A program made the position numbers and the translations under genes. From Burkholderiaceae bacterium (GTDB lineage: Bacteria; Pseudomonadota; Gammaproteobacteria; Burkholderiales; Burkholderiaceae_C), in NCBI GenBank assembly GCA_913776825.1, contig CAJYPV010000026.1, positions 310,001-374,000 of the forward strand: 64,000 bases of DNA, in the 5' to 3' direction. Below the pieces are notes generated by a model. It saw only the letters and a list, made by a program, of their open reading frames with translations, was not told the DNA's origin and searched no databases. Positions 52,559 to 60,926 of the stretch are shown here, one piece after another. How positions within the stretch are numbered: the stretch's first letter is position 1; each line of letters begins with the position of its first letter.

Positions 52559-55500
52559 ATGGAACGGACGTCCGACAGCGGCCTGAGCCCCGCTGCGGCG
52601 CCTGCGGCGCGGTCGTCGTTGACGCGTGACGCAGCCGCTGCGGCGCGGCCCGAGGGCGGCGCGCCAGCGCGCTTCATGCTGGGTGACTGGTTGGTGACGG
52701 TGCCGACCCGGCGACTGCGGCTGGGCGATGCGGAGGTGACGCTGGAACCACGCCCGATGGCGGTGCTGGTGGAACTGTGCCGTCGTCCCGGCGAGGTGAT
52801 CGCGGCCGAGGACCTGCTGCAGCGCTGCTGGCCGGATGCGGTGGTGGGTGACAACCCGATCCACAAGGTGGTCGCCGGCCTGCGCCGCGCGCTGGGCGAC
52901 AGCGCCACCGATCCTCGCTACATCGAGACGATTCGCAAGCAGGGCTATCGGCTGGTGGCGCCGATCGGCGTGGTGTCGGCGCAGGGCACCCGCAGCCATG
53001 AAGGCGGCTGGCGCGGCCAGTCGCCGTTCCGCGGGCTGGAGCCCTTCCAGGCGGAACATGCCGCGATCTTTTTCGGACGGGATGACGCGGTCGCGGCGCT
53101 GCAGGCGCGGCTGTCCGCGCAGTGGCGGCGGCGCCAGCCGCTGGTGGTGCTGCTCGGTCCGAGCGGCTCGGGCAAGACCTCGCTGGTGCAGGCCGGTTTG
53201 CTGCCGGCCTTGCGCAGTGTGGCCGCGCCGGAGGGCGAGCCCTCGGCGCGCGCCGGTCGTCGCGGCCCCGCGCTGCCGGGCGCGGAGGCGCCGTTGACGG
53301 TGTGCACCTCGGCCACGGTGGATCTGGCGGCGCTGGGGGACCTGGATCCGTGGTCGGCCCTCGCGGGCGCGATGCTGGATTGGGAGATCGGCGATGCGCC
53401 GCTGTTGTCGGGCCACAGCATCGACACCCTGGCCGCCGATCTGCGCGACCGGATGGACGAGGTGCTGCGGCTGCTGGACATCGTGCTGGAGGCCTTGTCG
53501 GCGGGCAGCGCGCGGCCGGGCGCCATGTCCCCGCCAGGGCCGCCGGGACCGCCGCTGCTGGTGCTTGATCGCCTGGAAGCCTTGTTCCAGCCGGCCGCCG
53601 AAGCGCATGTGGATGCTTTCGTGGCGGGGGTGGACCGGCTGGTCCGGAGCGGTCGGGTGCTGGTGCTGGCGGTCTGCCGCAATGACTTCTATCCGGCCTT
53701 GGCGCGGCATCCGACCTTCATGCGCGACAAGGAGCACGGCGCCCACCTGGATCTGGCGCCGCCGGATGCCGAGGCCATCGCCCAGATGATCCGCTTGCCG
53801 GCGCGGGCGGCCGGGCTGGTCTTCGGCGCCGATGCGAGCGGATTGAATCGGCTGGACGACCGCTTGTGCGCGGATGCCATCCATGCGCCGGATGCCTTGC
53901 CGCTGTTGCAATACACGCTGCAGGAGCTCTATCTGAATCGTGCCGCCGGCGATGCGCTGACCTGGGCCGCCTATGAGGCGCTCGGCGGCCTGGAAGGCGC
54001 GATCGGCCGACGCGCTGAAGCGGTGCTGGCCGGGCTGCCGGCCGCGCAGCAGGACGCGCTGGGCCGGTTGCTGCCGCGCCTGGTCATGCTGGGCGCGGAC
54101 GAGGCGTCACCGACCAGTCGCTGGGTGGCGGCGGACGAGTTGTCCGACGAGGACGAACGCGCGCTGGCGCGGGCCTTCGTGGAGGCGCGGCTGCTGGTGG
54201 CGGATCGGGTCGGCGAAGCGATCGGACTGCGGGTGGCGCATGAGGCGTTGCTGCGTCGCTGGCCGCGCGTGACGGCCTGGGTCACGCAGCACCGGGCCAC
54301 GCTGGCCAGCCGGGACGAGCTGCGGCCGTGGCTGATGCGCTGGCAGGAGGGCGAGCAGTCGCCGCTGCTGTTGCTGCCGCGTGGCGCGATGTTGTGGCAG
54401 GCCGCGCGCATGCTGGCCGAGGCGCCGAGCCTGTTCACCGAGGATGAGCGGGATTTCATCGGCCGCTCGGTGGCGCGGGCGCGGCGGCAGCGGGTCTGGC
54501 GCTGGAGCGCGGTGGCGGCGTCGATGCTGCTGGGCGTGCTGGCGGTGATCGCGGCGTTCGCCTATTCCCGGCAGGCCCAGGTGGCGGCCGAGCGGGAGCG
54601 GCAGAGCCAGCGGCTGGCGTCATTCATGCTGGGCGATCTGGCCGACAAGTTGCGGCCGATCGGCAAGCTGGAGTTGCTCAGCCGGATTGGTGAGCAGGGC
54701 GTGAAGTTGCTGGCGCCGATCGACGGCACCGCCGAATCGCCGATGGATGCGCTGCAGCGGGCCAAGGCGCTGGTGGTGATCGGCGAAGTGAACAGCAGCC
54801 GTGGCCAGGGCCGCACCGACATCGCCACCGATGCGCTCAAGGCGGCCCAACGGCTGCTGGAGCCGCTGACCCAGGCCGCCGAGCAGGACCCGGCGGAGTA
54901 CTACCGCACGCTCGGTGCCGCCGCGTTCTGGCTGGGTCAGATGGCTTATGACGCGGGCGATCTGACGCTGGCGGCGCAGGAAATGCAGCGGTATCAGGAG
55001 GCCTGCCAGCGCTGGCGCACCGCGCTGCCGGAGGATGCGTCCGCGCAGGTGGAGCTGGCGTTCGCGGTGAACAGTTTGGGGTCGATCGCGTTTCGTCGCG
55101 GCGATTGGCCGGCGGCCCAACGCTGGTTCGAGCAAGCCCTGACCCTCAAGCTGGGATTCCTGAGCAAGGATCCGGGCAGCGAGGAGGCGTTGGATGGGGT
55201 GGTGAATTCGCGCACCTGGTTGGGCCAGGTGGCGCATGTGCGAGGCGAGCCGGTGCTTGCGCTGACCTTGCTGGACGCTGCGGAGGAGATGGCCGCCTCG
55301 CTGACGGCGCGCCACCCGGATCAGTTTGCCCGGATGCGGGACCTCGGCACGGTTCAACTGCGGCGAGCCGATGCGTTGCGCGCCCGCGGAGAGCGCCAGG
55401 AGGCCGCCCGGGTGATGGCCAGGGGCGTGGCGCTGATGCGTCAGGCCGAGGGTCATGATCCGTCCAACCTCTACTGGCGGGCCGACCGGATTCACGCGGA

Positions 55501-56020
55501 AGCCAATCTGCTGCTGGCGGAGCTCGACGCAGGTTTACCCGTCGAGGCGGGCTTGAAGACGTTGAAGGCGCAGGTGACGACGGCGGTGGACGCAGATGCC
55601 GGCCGAGAGTTCCTGCGTCGGGAATCCCGGGCGCGAATCTCGGCCATCGAAGCGGAGCTGGCGATTCGCGCCAGTGGCGACGTGACGGCACCAGCGCGTG
55701 TGGACGCGGCGCTGAAGGAGGCCCAGGCCCTGGTTCAGTTGCGCCCCTTCCATTGGCAGAGCCGAGAGCTCCAAGCCCGTCTGATCCTGCTCAGGATCCG
55801 AGCCGAACAACGTGCAGGAAAGCCGTCAGCCGCCGTGATGGCGTTGTGCGAGCGCCTGCGTCAAGAAATCCAGCCTGCGATGGATGCAGGACAGCGTGGC
55901 CTGTTGCTCGAAGCGTGGATCGTCGCGCAGCGGTGCAGCGGGCAGCCCACCGCGGACGCAGACTGGACCGCGCGCCTCACGGCAGGGGGTTATGTCCCTG
56001 CCCAGGCTGCATCACTTTGA
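52559..56020 (+). CDS. Winged-helix / STAND-type NTPase / TPR transmembrane regulator
   Basis: The product is 1153 residues. An N-terminal OmpR/ToxR-type winged helix (about 40-135; VTLEPRPMAVLVELCRRPGEVIAAEDLLQRCWP, IHKVVAGLRRALGD, YIETIRKQGYRLVAP) is followed by a nucleotide-binding module with Walker A GPSGSGKT (200-207), LLVLDRLEALF as Walker B and the FRGLEPFQAEHAAIFFGRDD entry motif. That is the nSTAND1 class. A single transmembrane helix lies near 647-670 (VAASMLLGVLAVIAAFAY), then about 480 residues of TPR-like helices. It resembles CadC/ToxR-like one-component sensors fused to a signal NTPase. GAGGGAGA precedes ATG 52559. Being divergent from the eCIS operon, it is its most likely regulator. 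Confidence 0.85.
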   Translation: MERTSDSGLSPAAAPAARSSLTRDAAAAARPEGGAPARFMLGDWLVTVPTRRLRLGDAEVTLEPRPMAVLVELCRRPGEVIAAEDLLQRCWPDAVVGDNPIHKVVAGLRRALGDSATDPRYIETIRKQGYRLVAPIGVVSAQGTRSHEGGWRGQSPFRGLEPFQAEHAAIFFGRDDAVAALQARLSAQWRRRQPLVVLLGPSGSGKTSLVQAGLLPALRSVAAPEGEPSARAGRRGPALPGAEAPLTVCTSATVDLAALGDLDPWSALAGAMLDWEIGDAPLLSGHSIDTLAADLRDRMDEVLRLLDIVLEALSAGSARPGAMSPPGPPGPPLLVLDRLEALFQPAAEAHVDAFVAGVDRLVRSGRVLVLAVCRNDFYPALARHPTFMRDKEHGAHLDLAPPDAEAIAQMIRLPARAAGLVFGADASGLNRLDDRLCADAIHAPDALPLLQYTLQELYLNRAAGDALTWAAYEALGGLEGAIGRRAEAVLAGLPAAQQDALGRLLPRLVMLGADEASPTSRWVAADELSDEDERALARAFVEARLLVADRVGEAIGLRVAHEALLRRWPRVTAWVTQHRATLASRDELRPWLMRWQEGEQSPLLLLPRGAMLWQAARMLAEAPSLFTEDERDFIGRSVARARRQRVWRWSAVAASMLLGVLAVIAAFAYSRQAQVAAERERQSQRLASFMLGDLADKLRPIGKLELLSRIGEQGVKLLAPIDGTAESPMDALQRAKALVVIGEVNSSRGQGRTDIATDALKAAQRLLEPLTQAAEQDPAEYYRTLGAAAFWLGQMAYDAGDLTLAAQEMQRYQEACQRWRTALPEDASAQVELAFAVNSLGSIAFRRGDWPAAQRWFEQALTLKLGFLSKDPGSEEALDGVVNSRTWLGQVAHVRGEPVLALTLLDAAEEMAASLTARHPDQFARMRDLGTVQLRRADALRARGERQEAARVMARGVALMRQAEGHDPSNLYWRADRIHAEANLLLAELDAGLPVEAGLKTLKAQVTTAVDADAGREFLRRESRARISAIEAELAIRASGDVTAPARVDAALKEAQALVQLRPFHWQSRELQARLILLRIRAEQRAGKPSAAVMALCERLRQEIQPAMDAGQRGLLLEAWIVAQRCSGQPTADADWTARLTAGGYVPAQAASL

Positions 56021-56052
56021 CCTCGACCCATTGCCAACAGGGAATCGCTCTC

Positions 56053-56559
56053 ATGACTTCCAATTCAACGTCTGCTTCGGCGTCTTCGCTCGACCCGTCG
56101 GGCACAGTGCCAGACTTTTATGTCGTCCCCATCCGCCGGATCGGTGGGTCCGACGACAGCGTGGAGCAATGTCTTTACTACGATTCCAAATGGAATCGGG
56201 TCGACGCAGACAGTCTGGAAGTCAGTGCGAGCCAGGCCTTCGTGACGCTGATGGAGGGCACCAATCGGGTGTCCAAGGAGATTCAGCAGGCTTTGAAGAT
56301 GATCGGCTGGGAGGTGAACACGCAGGTCACCTTGTTCAATGCCACCGCGAAGACGCTGCACCGCGATTGCAATCTGCCTCCGAACTACTTCCCGAGCGGC
56401 TCAGCGGGTGAGGCATCTGTGGTCTTCCCCATCATGTCCAACACGTGTCGCGGGGTGATTCTGGTGTTCCGCTTCCCGATCGAGGGACTGGTGCAAAGCC
56501 TGATCGCGACGGCCGATCCGGAGATCAAGGCCGGCAGCAGCAGTACCGATGGCGCTTGA
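56053..56559 (+). CDS. Small unknown protein downstream of the eCIS regulator
   Basis: The product is 168 residues; I do not recognise the family. A Ser/Thr-rich N-tail precedes a compact domain: DFYVVPIRRIGGSDDSVEQCLYYDSKWNRVDADSLEVSASQAFVTLMEG, VSKEIQQALKMIGWEVNTQVTLFNATAKTLHRDCNLPPNYFPSG, then VVFPIMSNTCRGVILVFRFP. There is no signal peptide or clear transmembrane helix, and three Cys are present. AGGGA lies about 10 bases before the ATG, and the gene follows the regulator after 32 bp, likely co-transcribed. It could be an eCIS cargo, a partner of the STAND protein, or unrelated. Confidence 0.7.
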   Translation: MTSNSTSASASSLDPSGTVPDFYVVPIRRIGGSDDSVEQCLYYDSKWNRVDADSLEVSASQAFVTLMEGTNRVSKEIQQALKMIGWEVNTQVTLFNATAKTLHRDCNLPPNYFPSGSAGEASVVFPIMSNTCRGVILVFRFPIEGLVQSLIATADPEIKAGSSSTDGA

Positions 56560-56640
56560 GCTGGCCCGGATCGGCGCAATCGCCGATCCGTGACGGGCTG
56601 AACGCGGGGGCGAGCTCTGACCGCGCTCGCCCCAGCGGAC

Positions 56641-57450
56641 TCAGCGGCGGCCCCCCACCCCCTGCGTCCGCGCTTCCCAGCGCTCCATCTGCATGAGGCT
56701 GGCGTCGATCGGCGCGGAGGACACGCCGTCCGCGCCGACGAAGGGCCGGTCCAGCACCGCGACGAAGAAGAACACCAGGCCGATCGCCAGCGACGCCCCG
56801 GCGACCGCCGAGCGCTGGCAATGCGCCGGCGCCAGCACGCAGGCCATGCCCAGGGTGACCAGGGTGCTGATCACCGCCACTGCCCACAAGGTGCCCGACA
56901 ACTGCGCCCGGCTGGCCTCCAGCCGCTCCTGCCGGGACTTCAGCAGCTCATTGACTCGCACCCACAGCTGCGGCATGAGCAGCCGGTCATTGCCATCGAC
57001 CGCCTGGATGTCGGCCATGCTGCGGAACAGGCTGTCGAACGCATCCCAGGTGACCTGGCTGTGCTGTTCGTCGCGCATCGCCTGCCATTCCCGATTGACC
57101 ACCGACCGCGCGTAGGCCCGCAACTGCTCGCGCGCCAGCCGGGATTCCGGCGTGTGGATCACCGACAGCTCGCGGGACAGCTCGCTGATGGTGCTGGCTT
57201 CGCGTCGCACCGCGATCTCGGCCTGGTTGAAGGCCGTCCAGACCGAGAACGCACAGACCGCCAGCAGCAGCGCATTCAGCGTCGTCACCAAACCCATCAG
57301 CGCGGCGGCGAGCGGGCGCTCCGCCTCCGACAGCGCCTGGCGGCGCCAGCGCTGGCAGAGCCAGAGTCCGCCCAGTCCGATGCCCATCCAGAGGGCGACG
57401 ATGATCAAGCCGAACAAGCCGTTCGGCAGTGTGTAGAACCACAAGGGCAT
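56641..57450 (-). CDS. DUF4239-type (bestrophin-like) membrane protein
   Basis: The product is 269 residues. Two N-terminal hydrophobic helices (GLFGLIIVALWMGIGLGGLWL; MGLVTTLNALLLAVCAFSVWTAF) precede a soluble helical middle region with EASTISELSRELSVI and YARSVVNREWQAM. Two C-terminal helices follow (LWAVAVISTLVTLGMACVLA; AVAGASLAIGLVFFFVAVLDRPFVG). The final LDRPF-x-G is typical of DUF4239 proteins. It lies 15 bp downstream of the response-regulator gene and is probably in the same operon. Channel or sensory role unknown. Confidence 0.8.
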   Translation of the reverse strand: MPLWFYTLPNGLFGLIIVALWMGIGLGGLWLCQRWRRQALSEAERPLAAALMGLVTTLNALLLAVCAFSVWTAFNQAEIAVRREASTISELSRELSVIHTPESRLAREQLRAYARSVVNREWQAMRDEQHSQVTWDAFDSLFRSMADIQAVDGNDRLLMPQLWVRVNELLKSRQERLEASRAQLSGTLWAVAVISTLVTLGMACVLAPAHCQRSAVAGASLAIGLVFFFVAVLDRPFVGADGVSSAPIDASLMQMERWEARTQGVGGRR

Positions 57451-57465
57451 GTCCTCTCCCGCGGC

Positions 57466-58143
57466 TCAGCCCTGCGGCACGGTGTCGACCGTGCTCAGGC
57501 CTTCCTTGACCGCGTAGCGCGTCAGCCCCGCGACCCCTCGCACCCCGAGCTTGCGGGTGACGTTCTCCCGATGCGTCGCCACCGTTTTGGCGCTGACGTG
57601 CAGCCGGTCGGCGATCTCCTGCGTGCTCAGGTCCTCGGCGAAGAGCTGGACGATCTCCCGCTCCCGCGCCGTCAGGCTCGGACCGTCGGCCTCCCGCAGC
57701 GGCGCGCTGGGCAGACGCTGGCGGGCGCGCAGTTCTTCCACCACCGCGCCCATCAGGCCGGCGCTCAGGAAGATCCGGCCGGCGGCGACTTCCCGCACCG
57801 CCTGGACCAGTTCCTCGCTGGACGCGTCCTTCAGCACGAAGGCGGACGCGCCTGCATGCAGCGCGCCGACCACGGTGCGCTGATCGCCGTGCATCGACAG
57901 GCAGATCACGCCCACCTGCGGCTGCTGGGCCTTGACCCGGCGCGCCGCCTCCAGACCGTTGAGGCCCGGCATGGCGACGTCCGTCAGCAGCAGGTGGGGC
58001 TCCAGTTGCCGCACCAGACGGACCGCGGCGGCGCCGTCCTCGGCCAGTCCGACGACCTCGACATCAGCCTCACGGCAGAGCAGGGCGCGCAGGCCCTCGC
58101 GCACCAGGCGATGGTCATCGGCCAACACAATGCGCAGGCTCAT
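57466..58143 (-). CDS. NarL/FixJ-family response regulator
   Basis: The product is 225 residues. The receiver domain has the acidic pair Asp9/Asp10, phosphoacceptor Asp55 (LLLTDVAMPG) and the Lys in AFVLKDAS. The C-terminal LuxR/GerE helix-turn-helix reads LTAREREIVQLFAEDLSTQEIADRLHVSAKTVATHRENVTRKLGV. The start overlaps the kinase stop by 4 bp (ATGA), so kinase and regulator are co-translated. Its targets are unknown; the adjacent DUF4239 gene is one candidate. Confidence 0.94.
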   Translation of the reverse strand: MSLRIVLADDHRLVREGLRALLCREADVEVVGLAEDGAAAVRLVRQLEPHLLLTDVAMPGLNGLEAARRVKAQQPQVGVICLSMHGDQRTVVGALHAGASAFVLKDASSEELVQAVREVAAGRIFLSAGLMGAVVEELRARQRLPSAPLREADGPSLTAREREIVQLFAEDLSTQEIADRLHVSAKTVATHRENVTRKLGVRGVAGLTRYAVKEGLSTVDTVPQG

Positions 58144-58940
58144 GGCTGGCTCCCGGTGGGCAGGCCGCGCAGCGGCAGCAGCATGGTGGCGCAGGTGCCT
58201 TGGCCGGCGGCCGATTGCAGATGCAGCGAGCCGCCCAGCACCCGCAGCTGGGCGCGGGCGCTGGACAGTCCCAGACCGGCCGGGCGGGGGGAGGCGGTCG
58301 TCCCGCCGGTCATGACGTGCTCCGGCAAGCCGACGCCGTCGTCCTGCACCCGCAGGCAGAGCCAGCCGTCCAGCAGACGCGGAATGATGTCGATCTGACG
58401 CGCCTGGGCATGCTTGATGACGTTCAGGCAGAGTTCTTTCACCACGCGGCAGACGACCGTGCGGATCGGGCTCGGCAGGTCGAATTCAGGACCGTTGGTG
58501 TCGATGCGGATGGCCGGCGCGGTGGCCGGGAGCCCGGCACGCAGGCTGCGGGTGAGGTCGGCCAGCGTCTGGCCCAGGCCGCCTTGCCAGGACGGCGGCG
58601 CCACGGTGCTGGTGAGCGTGCGCACGGATTGCGACAGATGGCCGAGCCAGCTGCAGAGCTCGTCGATGGCGGCGTTGTCGGGACGTTGCGAAGCATGGCG
58701 CCATTCCCCGAGCCGCAGCCGCATCTGGACGATCAGGCTGCCGACGTCGTCATGCAGCAGGCAGGCGATGCGTTCACGCTCACGCGCTTCGGCGGCGGAC
58801 ATGGCCTCGGAGATCCAGCCGCTGCGGGCGCGGCCGATGAGTTTGCGTGGGGCTTCGGTGCGGGGACTCCGGCAGGTGCCGGGGCGGCGGGGCGCCGGCG
58901 TCTCCGTTTTGCGGGAGGCGCTGGGATGCATTCCGTTCAT
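58140..58940 (-). CDS. Sensorless NarX/DegS-type histidine kinase
   Basis: The product is 266 residues with no transmembrane helix or PAS/GAF sensor. A disordered basic N-tail precedes the HisKA_3-like dimerisation helix with His63 (RERERIACLLHDDVGSLIVQMRLRLG). The HATPase follows: N-box ELCLNVIKHAQ, G1 VQDDGVGLPEH, G2 RPAGLGLSSARAQLRVLGG and a late GQGTCATMLLP. It is half the usual length of the family. The signal must come from a partner protein; the DUF4239 membrane protein in the same cluster is the nearest candidate. Confidence 0.88.
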   Translation of the reverse strand: MNGMHPSASRKTETPAPRRPGTCRSPRTEAPRKLIGRARSGWISEAMSAAEARERERIACLLHDDVGSLIVQMRLRLGEWRHASQRPDNAAIDELCSWLGHLSQSVRTLTSTVAPPSWQGGLGQTLADLTRSLRAGLPATAPAIRIDTNGPEFDLPSPIRTVVCRVVKELCLNVIKHAQARQIDIIPRLLDGWLCLRVQDDGVGLPEHVMTGGTTASPRPAGLGLSSARAQLRVLGGSLHLQSAAGQGTCATMLLPLRGLPTGSQP

Positions 58941-59551
58941 GTGACTTCCTCTCTGACGTGGGACGAGGCGCGGTCCGCTGTTCTTGGTCGCGGATCCATG
59001 CCCCGAGTTCCGGAGTGGGGCGGCGCCCGATCCGCCCCCTCTCCAACGACTGGCTCGCGATGCAGCGAAGCCATGTCCAGCACGTTAGAAGGCCGACTCG
59101 TGAACGACCTTCCGGAAACCTTCCGGAAGGTGCCGAGCCCGCCAATGCGGGGCTCGGGCAGTCTTCCGGAAGGTTGGGGCACGGCTCCGGAAGGTGGGGC
59201 GAGCTGTGTGATGGGCGGGCGCGGGCAGGTCAGCCAGACGTTTCTTGGGCGGAGATCGATGGCGATCCGGGCGCAGTCGAGGGGACAGCGAAGTCGGACG
59301 GATCGGCGGCGAATGAGCTCGCCCGGGACACGTCCCCAGCGCCGGGAAGCAGTGCGCGGATCGCTTGGCTTGCCCGGGGAAGCGCTCACTCACGGCACGG
59401 CCGCATGACGTGCGAGCGTCGCGTGCGGCGGGCGGTCTGCGATCGTGTATCGACCCGGCCCAGGGGAAATGCCGACGTCCGCGACGAGGTCGCGACCTAC
59501 CCTGAGATCAACGGGCCGCGCGGGCCCGGCATCCTCAGGAGGAAAGCTGTC
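58941..59551. other. Divergent spacer with TTCCGGAA palindrome cluster
   Basis: About 610 bp between the histidine kinase and the FAH-family gene. It holds the palindrome cluster described separately and no protein-like frame. Confidence 0.5.
59108..59194. repeat. Four TTCCGGAA-type palindromes around a hairpin
   Basis: CCTTCCGGAA (59108-59117), CCTTCCGGAAGG (59119-59130), CTTCCGGAAGG (59163-59173) and CTCCGGAAGG (59185-59194) lie within 87 bp. Between the second and third copies is an 8-bp-stem hairpin (CCGAGCCC / GGGCTCGG). It looks like a binding-site array or a REP-type element rather than a terminator. Confidence 0.6.
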
Positions 59552-60340
59552 ATGGATCGTCGTTCCCTGTTCCACACCACGGCCGCGATGGCCGCCGGCG
59601 CGGTGGCCGGTTGTGCCTTGCCGGGCCAGGCGCAGTCCGGCGTCCGCACCCCGTTCGAGGTGGCCACGCCGACGGTCCCGATCCAGGGCAGTGCGCTGCG
59701 CTTTCCGGTGCGCCGCATCTATTGCATCGGGCGGAATTACGCCGCGCATGCCCGCGAGATGGGCAGCGACCCGACCCGCGAGCCGCCGTTCTTCTTCCAG
59801 AAGCCGTCGGATGCGATCCAGAACGTTGCCCCCGGCGCGGTGGCGGATCATCCCTATCCGACGCTGACCAAGAACTACCACTACGAGTGCGAGCTGGTGG
59901 CGGCGCTGGGCCAGGGCGGACGCGACATCCCGGTGGAGCAGGCGCTGGCCTGCGTCTACGGCTATGCGATCGGGCTGGACATGACCCGCCGCGATCTTCA
60001 GCGCGGCATGGGCGACCAGAAGAAGCCGTGGGAGATCGGCAAGAGCTTCGACCAGTCCGCACCGATCGGCCCGATTCATCCGGTCGCGGCGCTGGGCGGG
60101 CATCCCACCCGTGGCGCGATCTGGCTGAAAGTGAACGGCCAGACCCGACAGGAAGCGGACCTCAGCCAGATGATCTGGAGCGTGGCGGAGCAGATCGCGC
60201 AGTTGTCCCGCGCGTTCGAGCTGATGCCGGGTGATCTGATCTACAGCGGCACGCCCGAGAACGTCGGACCGGTGGTGCGGGGCGATGTCATCGAGGCCCA
60301 CATCGACGGTCTGCCGCACCTCGGCCTGCGCATCGTCTGA
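59552..60340 (+). CDS. Fumarylacetoacetate-hydrolase-family protein with an export signal
   Basis: The product is 262 residues. AGGAGGAAA lies about 8 bases before ATG 59552, so the start is secure. The N-terminus is a signal-like segment (MDRRSLFHTTAAMAAGAVAG, then C, a possible lipobox VAGC). A complete FAH domain follows: IYCIGRNYAAHAREMG, PFFFQKPSDAI, YHYECELVAALGQGG with the metal-binding Glu pair, YAIGLDMTRRDLQ, FELMPGDLIYSGTPENVGPV. FAH enzymes split C-C bonds or decarboxylate in the cytoplasm, so export is odd. The substrate is unknown. Confidence 0.88.
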   Translation: MDRRSLFHTTAAMAAGAVAGCALPGQAQSGVRTPFEVATPTVPIQGSALRFPVRRIYCIGRNYAAHAREMGSDPTREPPFFFQKPSDAIQNVAPGAVADHPYPTLTKNYHYECELVAALGQGGRDIPVEQALACVYGYAIGLDMTRRDLQRGMGDQKKPWEIGKSFDQSAPIGPIHPVAALGGHPTRGAIWLKVNGQTRQEADLSQMIWSVAEQIAQLSRAFELMPGDLIYSGTPENVGPVVRGDVIEAHIDGLPHLGLRIV

Positions 60341-60429
60341 GCCGGGCGCAGATGACAAGAGAGGCGGTGGCGGCCTGAGCCGATCGGGCTGCCTCATTCG
60401 CGGGCAACTCAAGAAACCTCTTGTTGCGA

Positions 60430-60490
60430 CAAGGACTTGGCGCAACGCTGCCCGGATGGTGAACAGAGTTATCCACAGAACCCGGGGACA
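60430..60490 (+). repeat. DnaA-box-like repeat, copy A
   Basis: This copy reads CAAGGACTTGGCGCAACGCT, then GCCCGGATGGTGAACAGAGT and a perfect TTATCCACA (60469-60477), ending CCCGGGGACAG. It shares this layout with copies B-D. Confidence 0.7.
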
Positions 60491-60655
60491 GAACGGCAAG
60501 ACCTGGCGCGGCTGCGGGGCATTGTGAATATCCTCGGCCCGGGCGACGATTTGTCTGCCCGGTCATGGCGCATCGGTCAAGCGATTCGGGGCGCCACGCG
60601 CCCGGGTCTTTGGGCTGCCTCTTTGCGGAGCAGGGCAAGGAAAGCCCTTGTCAAA

Positions 60656-60718
60656 CAACGACTTGCCCCATCCCTGCAGAGACAGCCAACAGACTTGTCC
60701 ACAGATCGCGGGGACAGT
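60656..60718 (+). repeat. DnaA-box-like repeat, copy B
   Basis: This copy starts CAACGACTTGCCCCATCCCT, has CCAACAGACTTGTCCACAGA with TTGTCCACA at 60695-60703, and ends CGGGGACAG. The layout and spacing match copy A. Confidence 0.7.
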
Positions 60719-60802
60719 CCCCGGCGAATTAATTTCGGCGCTCGATCACGTCCGGACCGAGCTGCCTCATTTCGAGGCACCGCAAGCTTTTGCTAGCCGA
60801 AT

Positions 60803-60865
60803 CAAGAGCTTGGACGATCCTTGCCCGGTGTGCCAACAGACTTATCCACAGAAGGGGTGGACAGT
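60803..60865 (+). repeat. DnaA-box-like repeat, copy C
   Basis: This copy starts CAAGAGCTTGGACGATCCTT, then GCCCGGTGTGCCAACAGACT and TTATCCACA at 60842-60850, ending GGGGTGGACAG. Confidence 0.7.
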
Positions 60866-60926
60866 GTCATGAAAGGGTCACCGAGCAGGGACGGCCGTCG
60901 ATCGGCCCTCGATCGGCTCGCGACGC

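Larger units (their letters stand above)
60341..60926. other. Spacer carrying three copies of a DnaA-box-like repeat
   Basis: About 585 bp between the FAH-family gene and the convergent hydrolase. It has no protein-like frame and is dominated by the repeat described separately. Confidence 0.6.
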
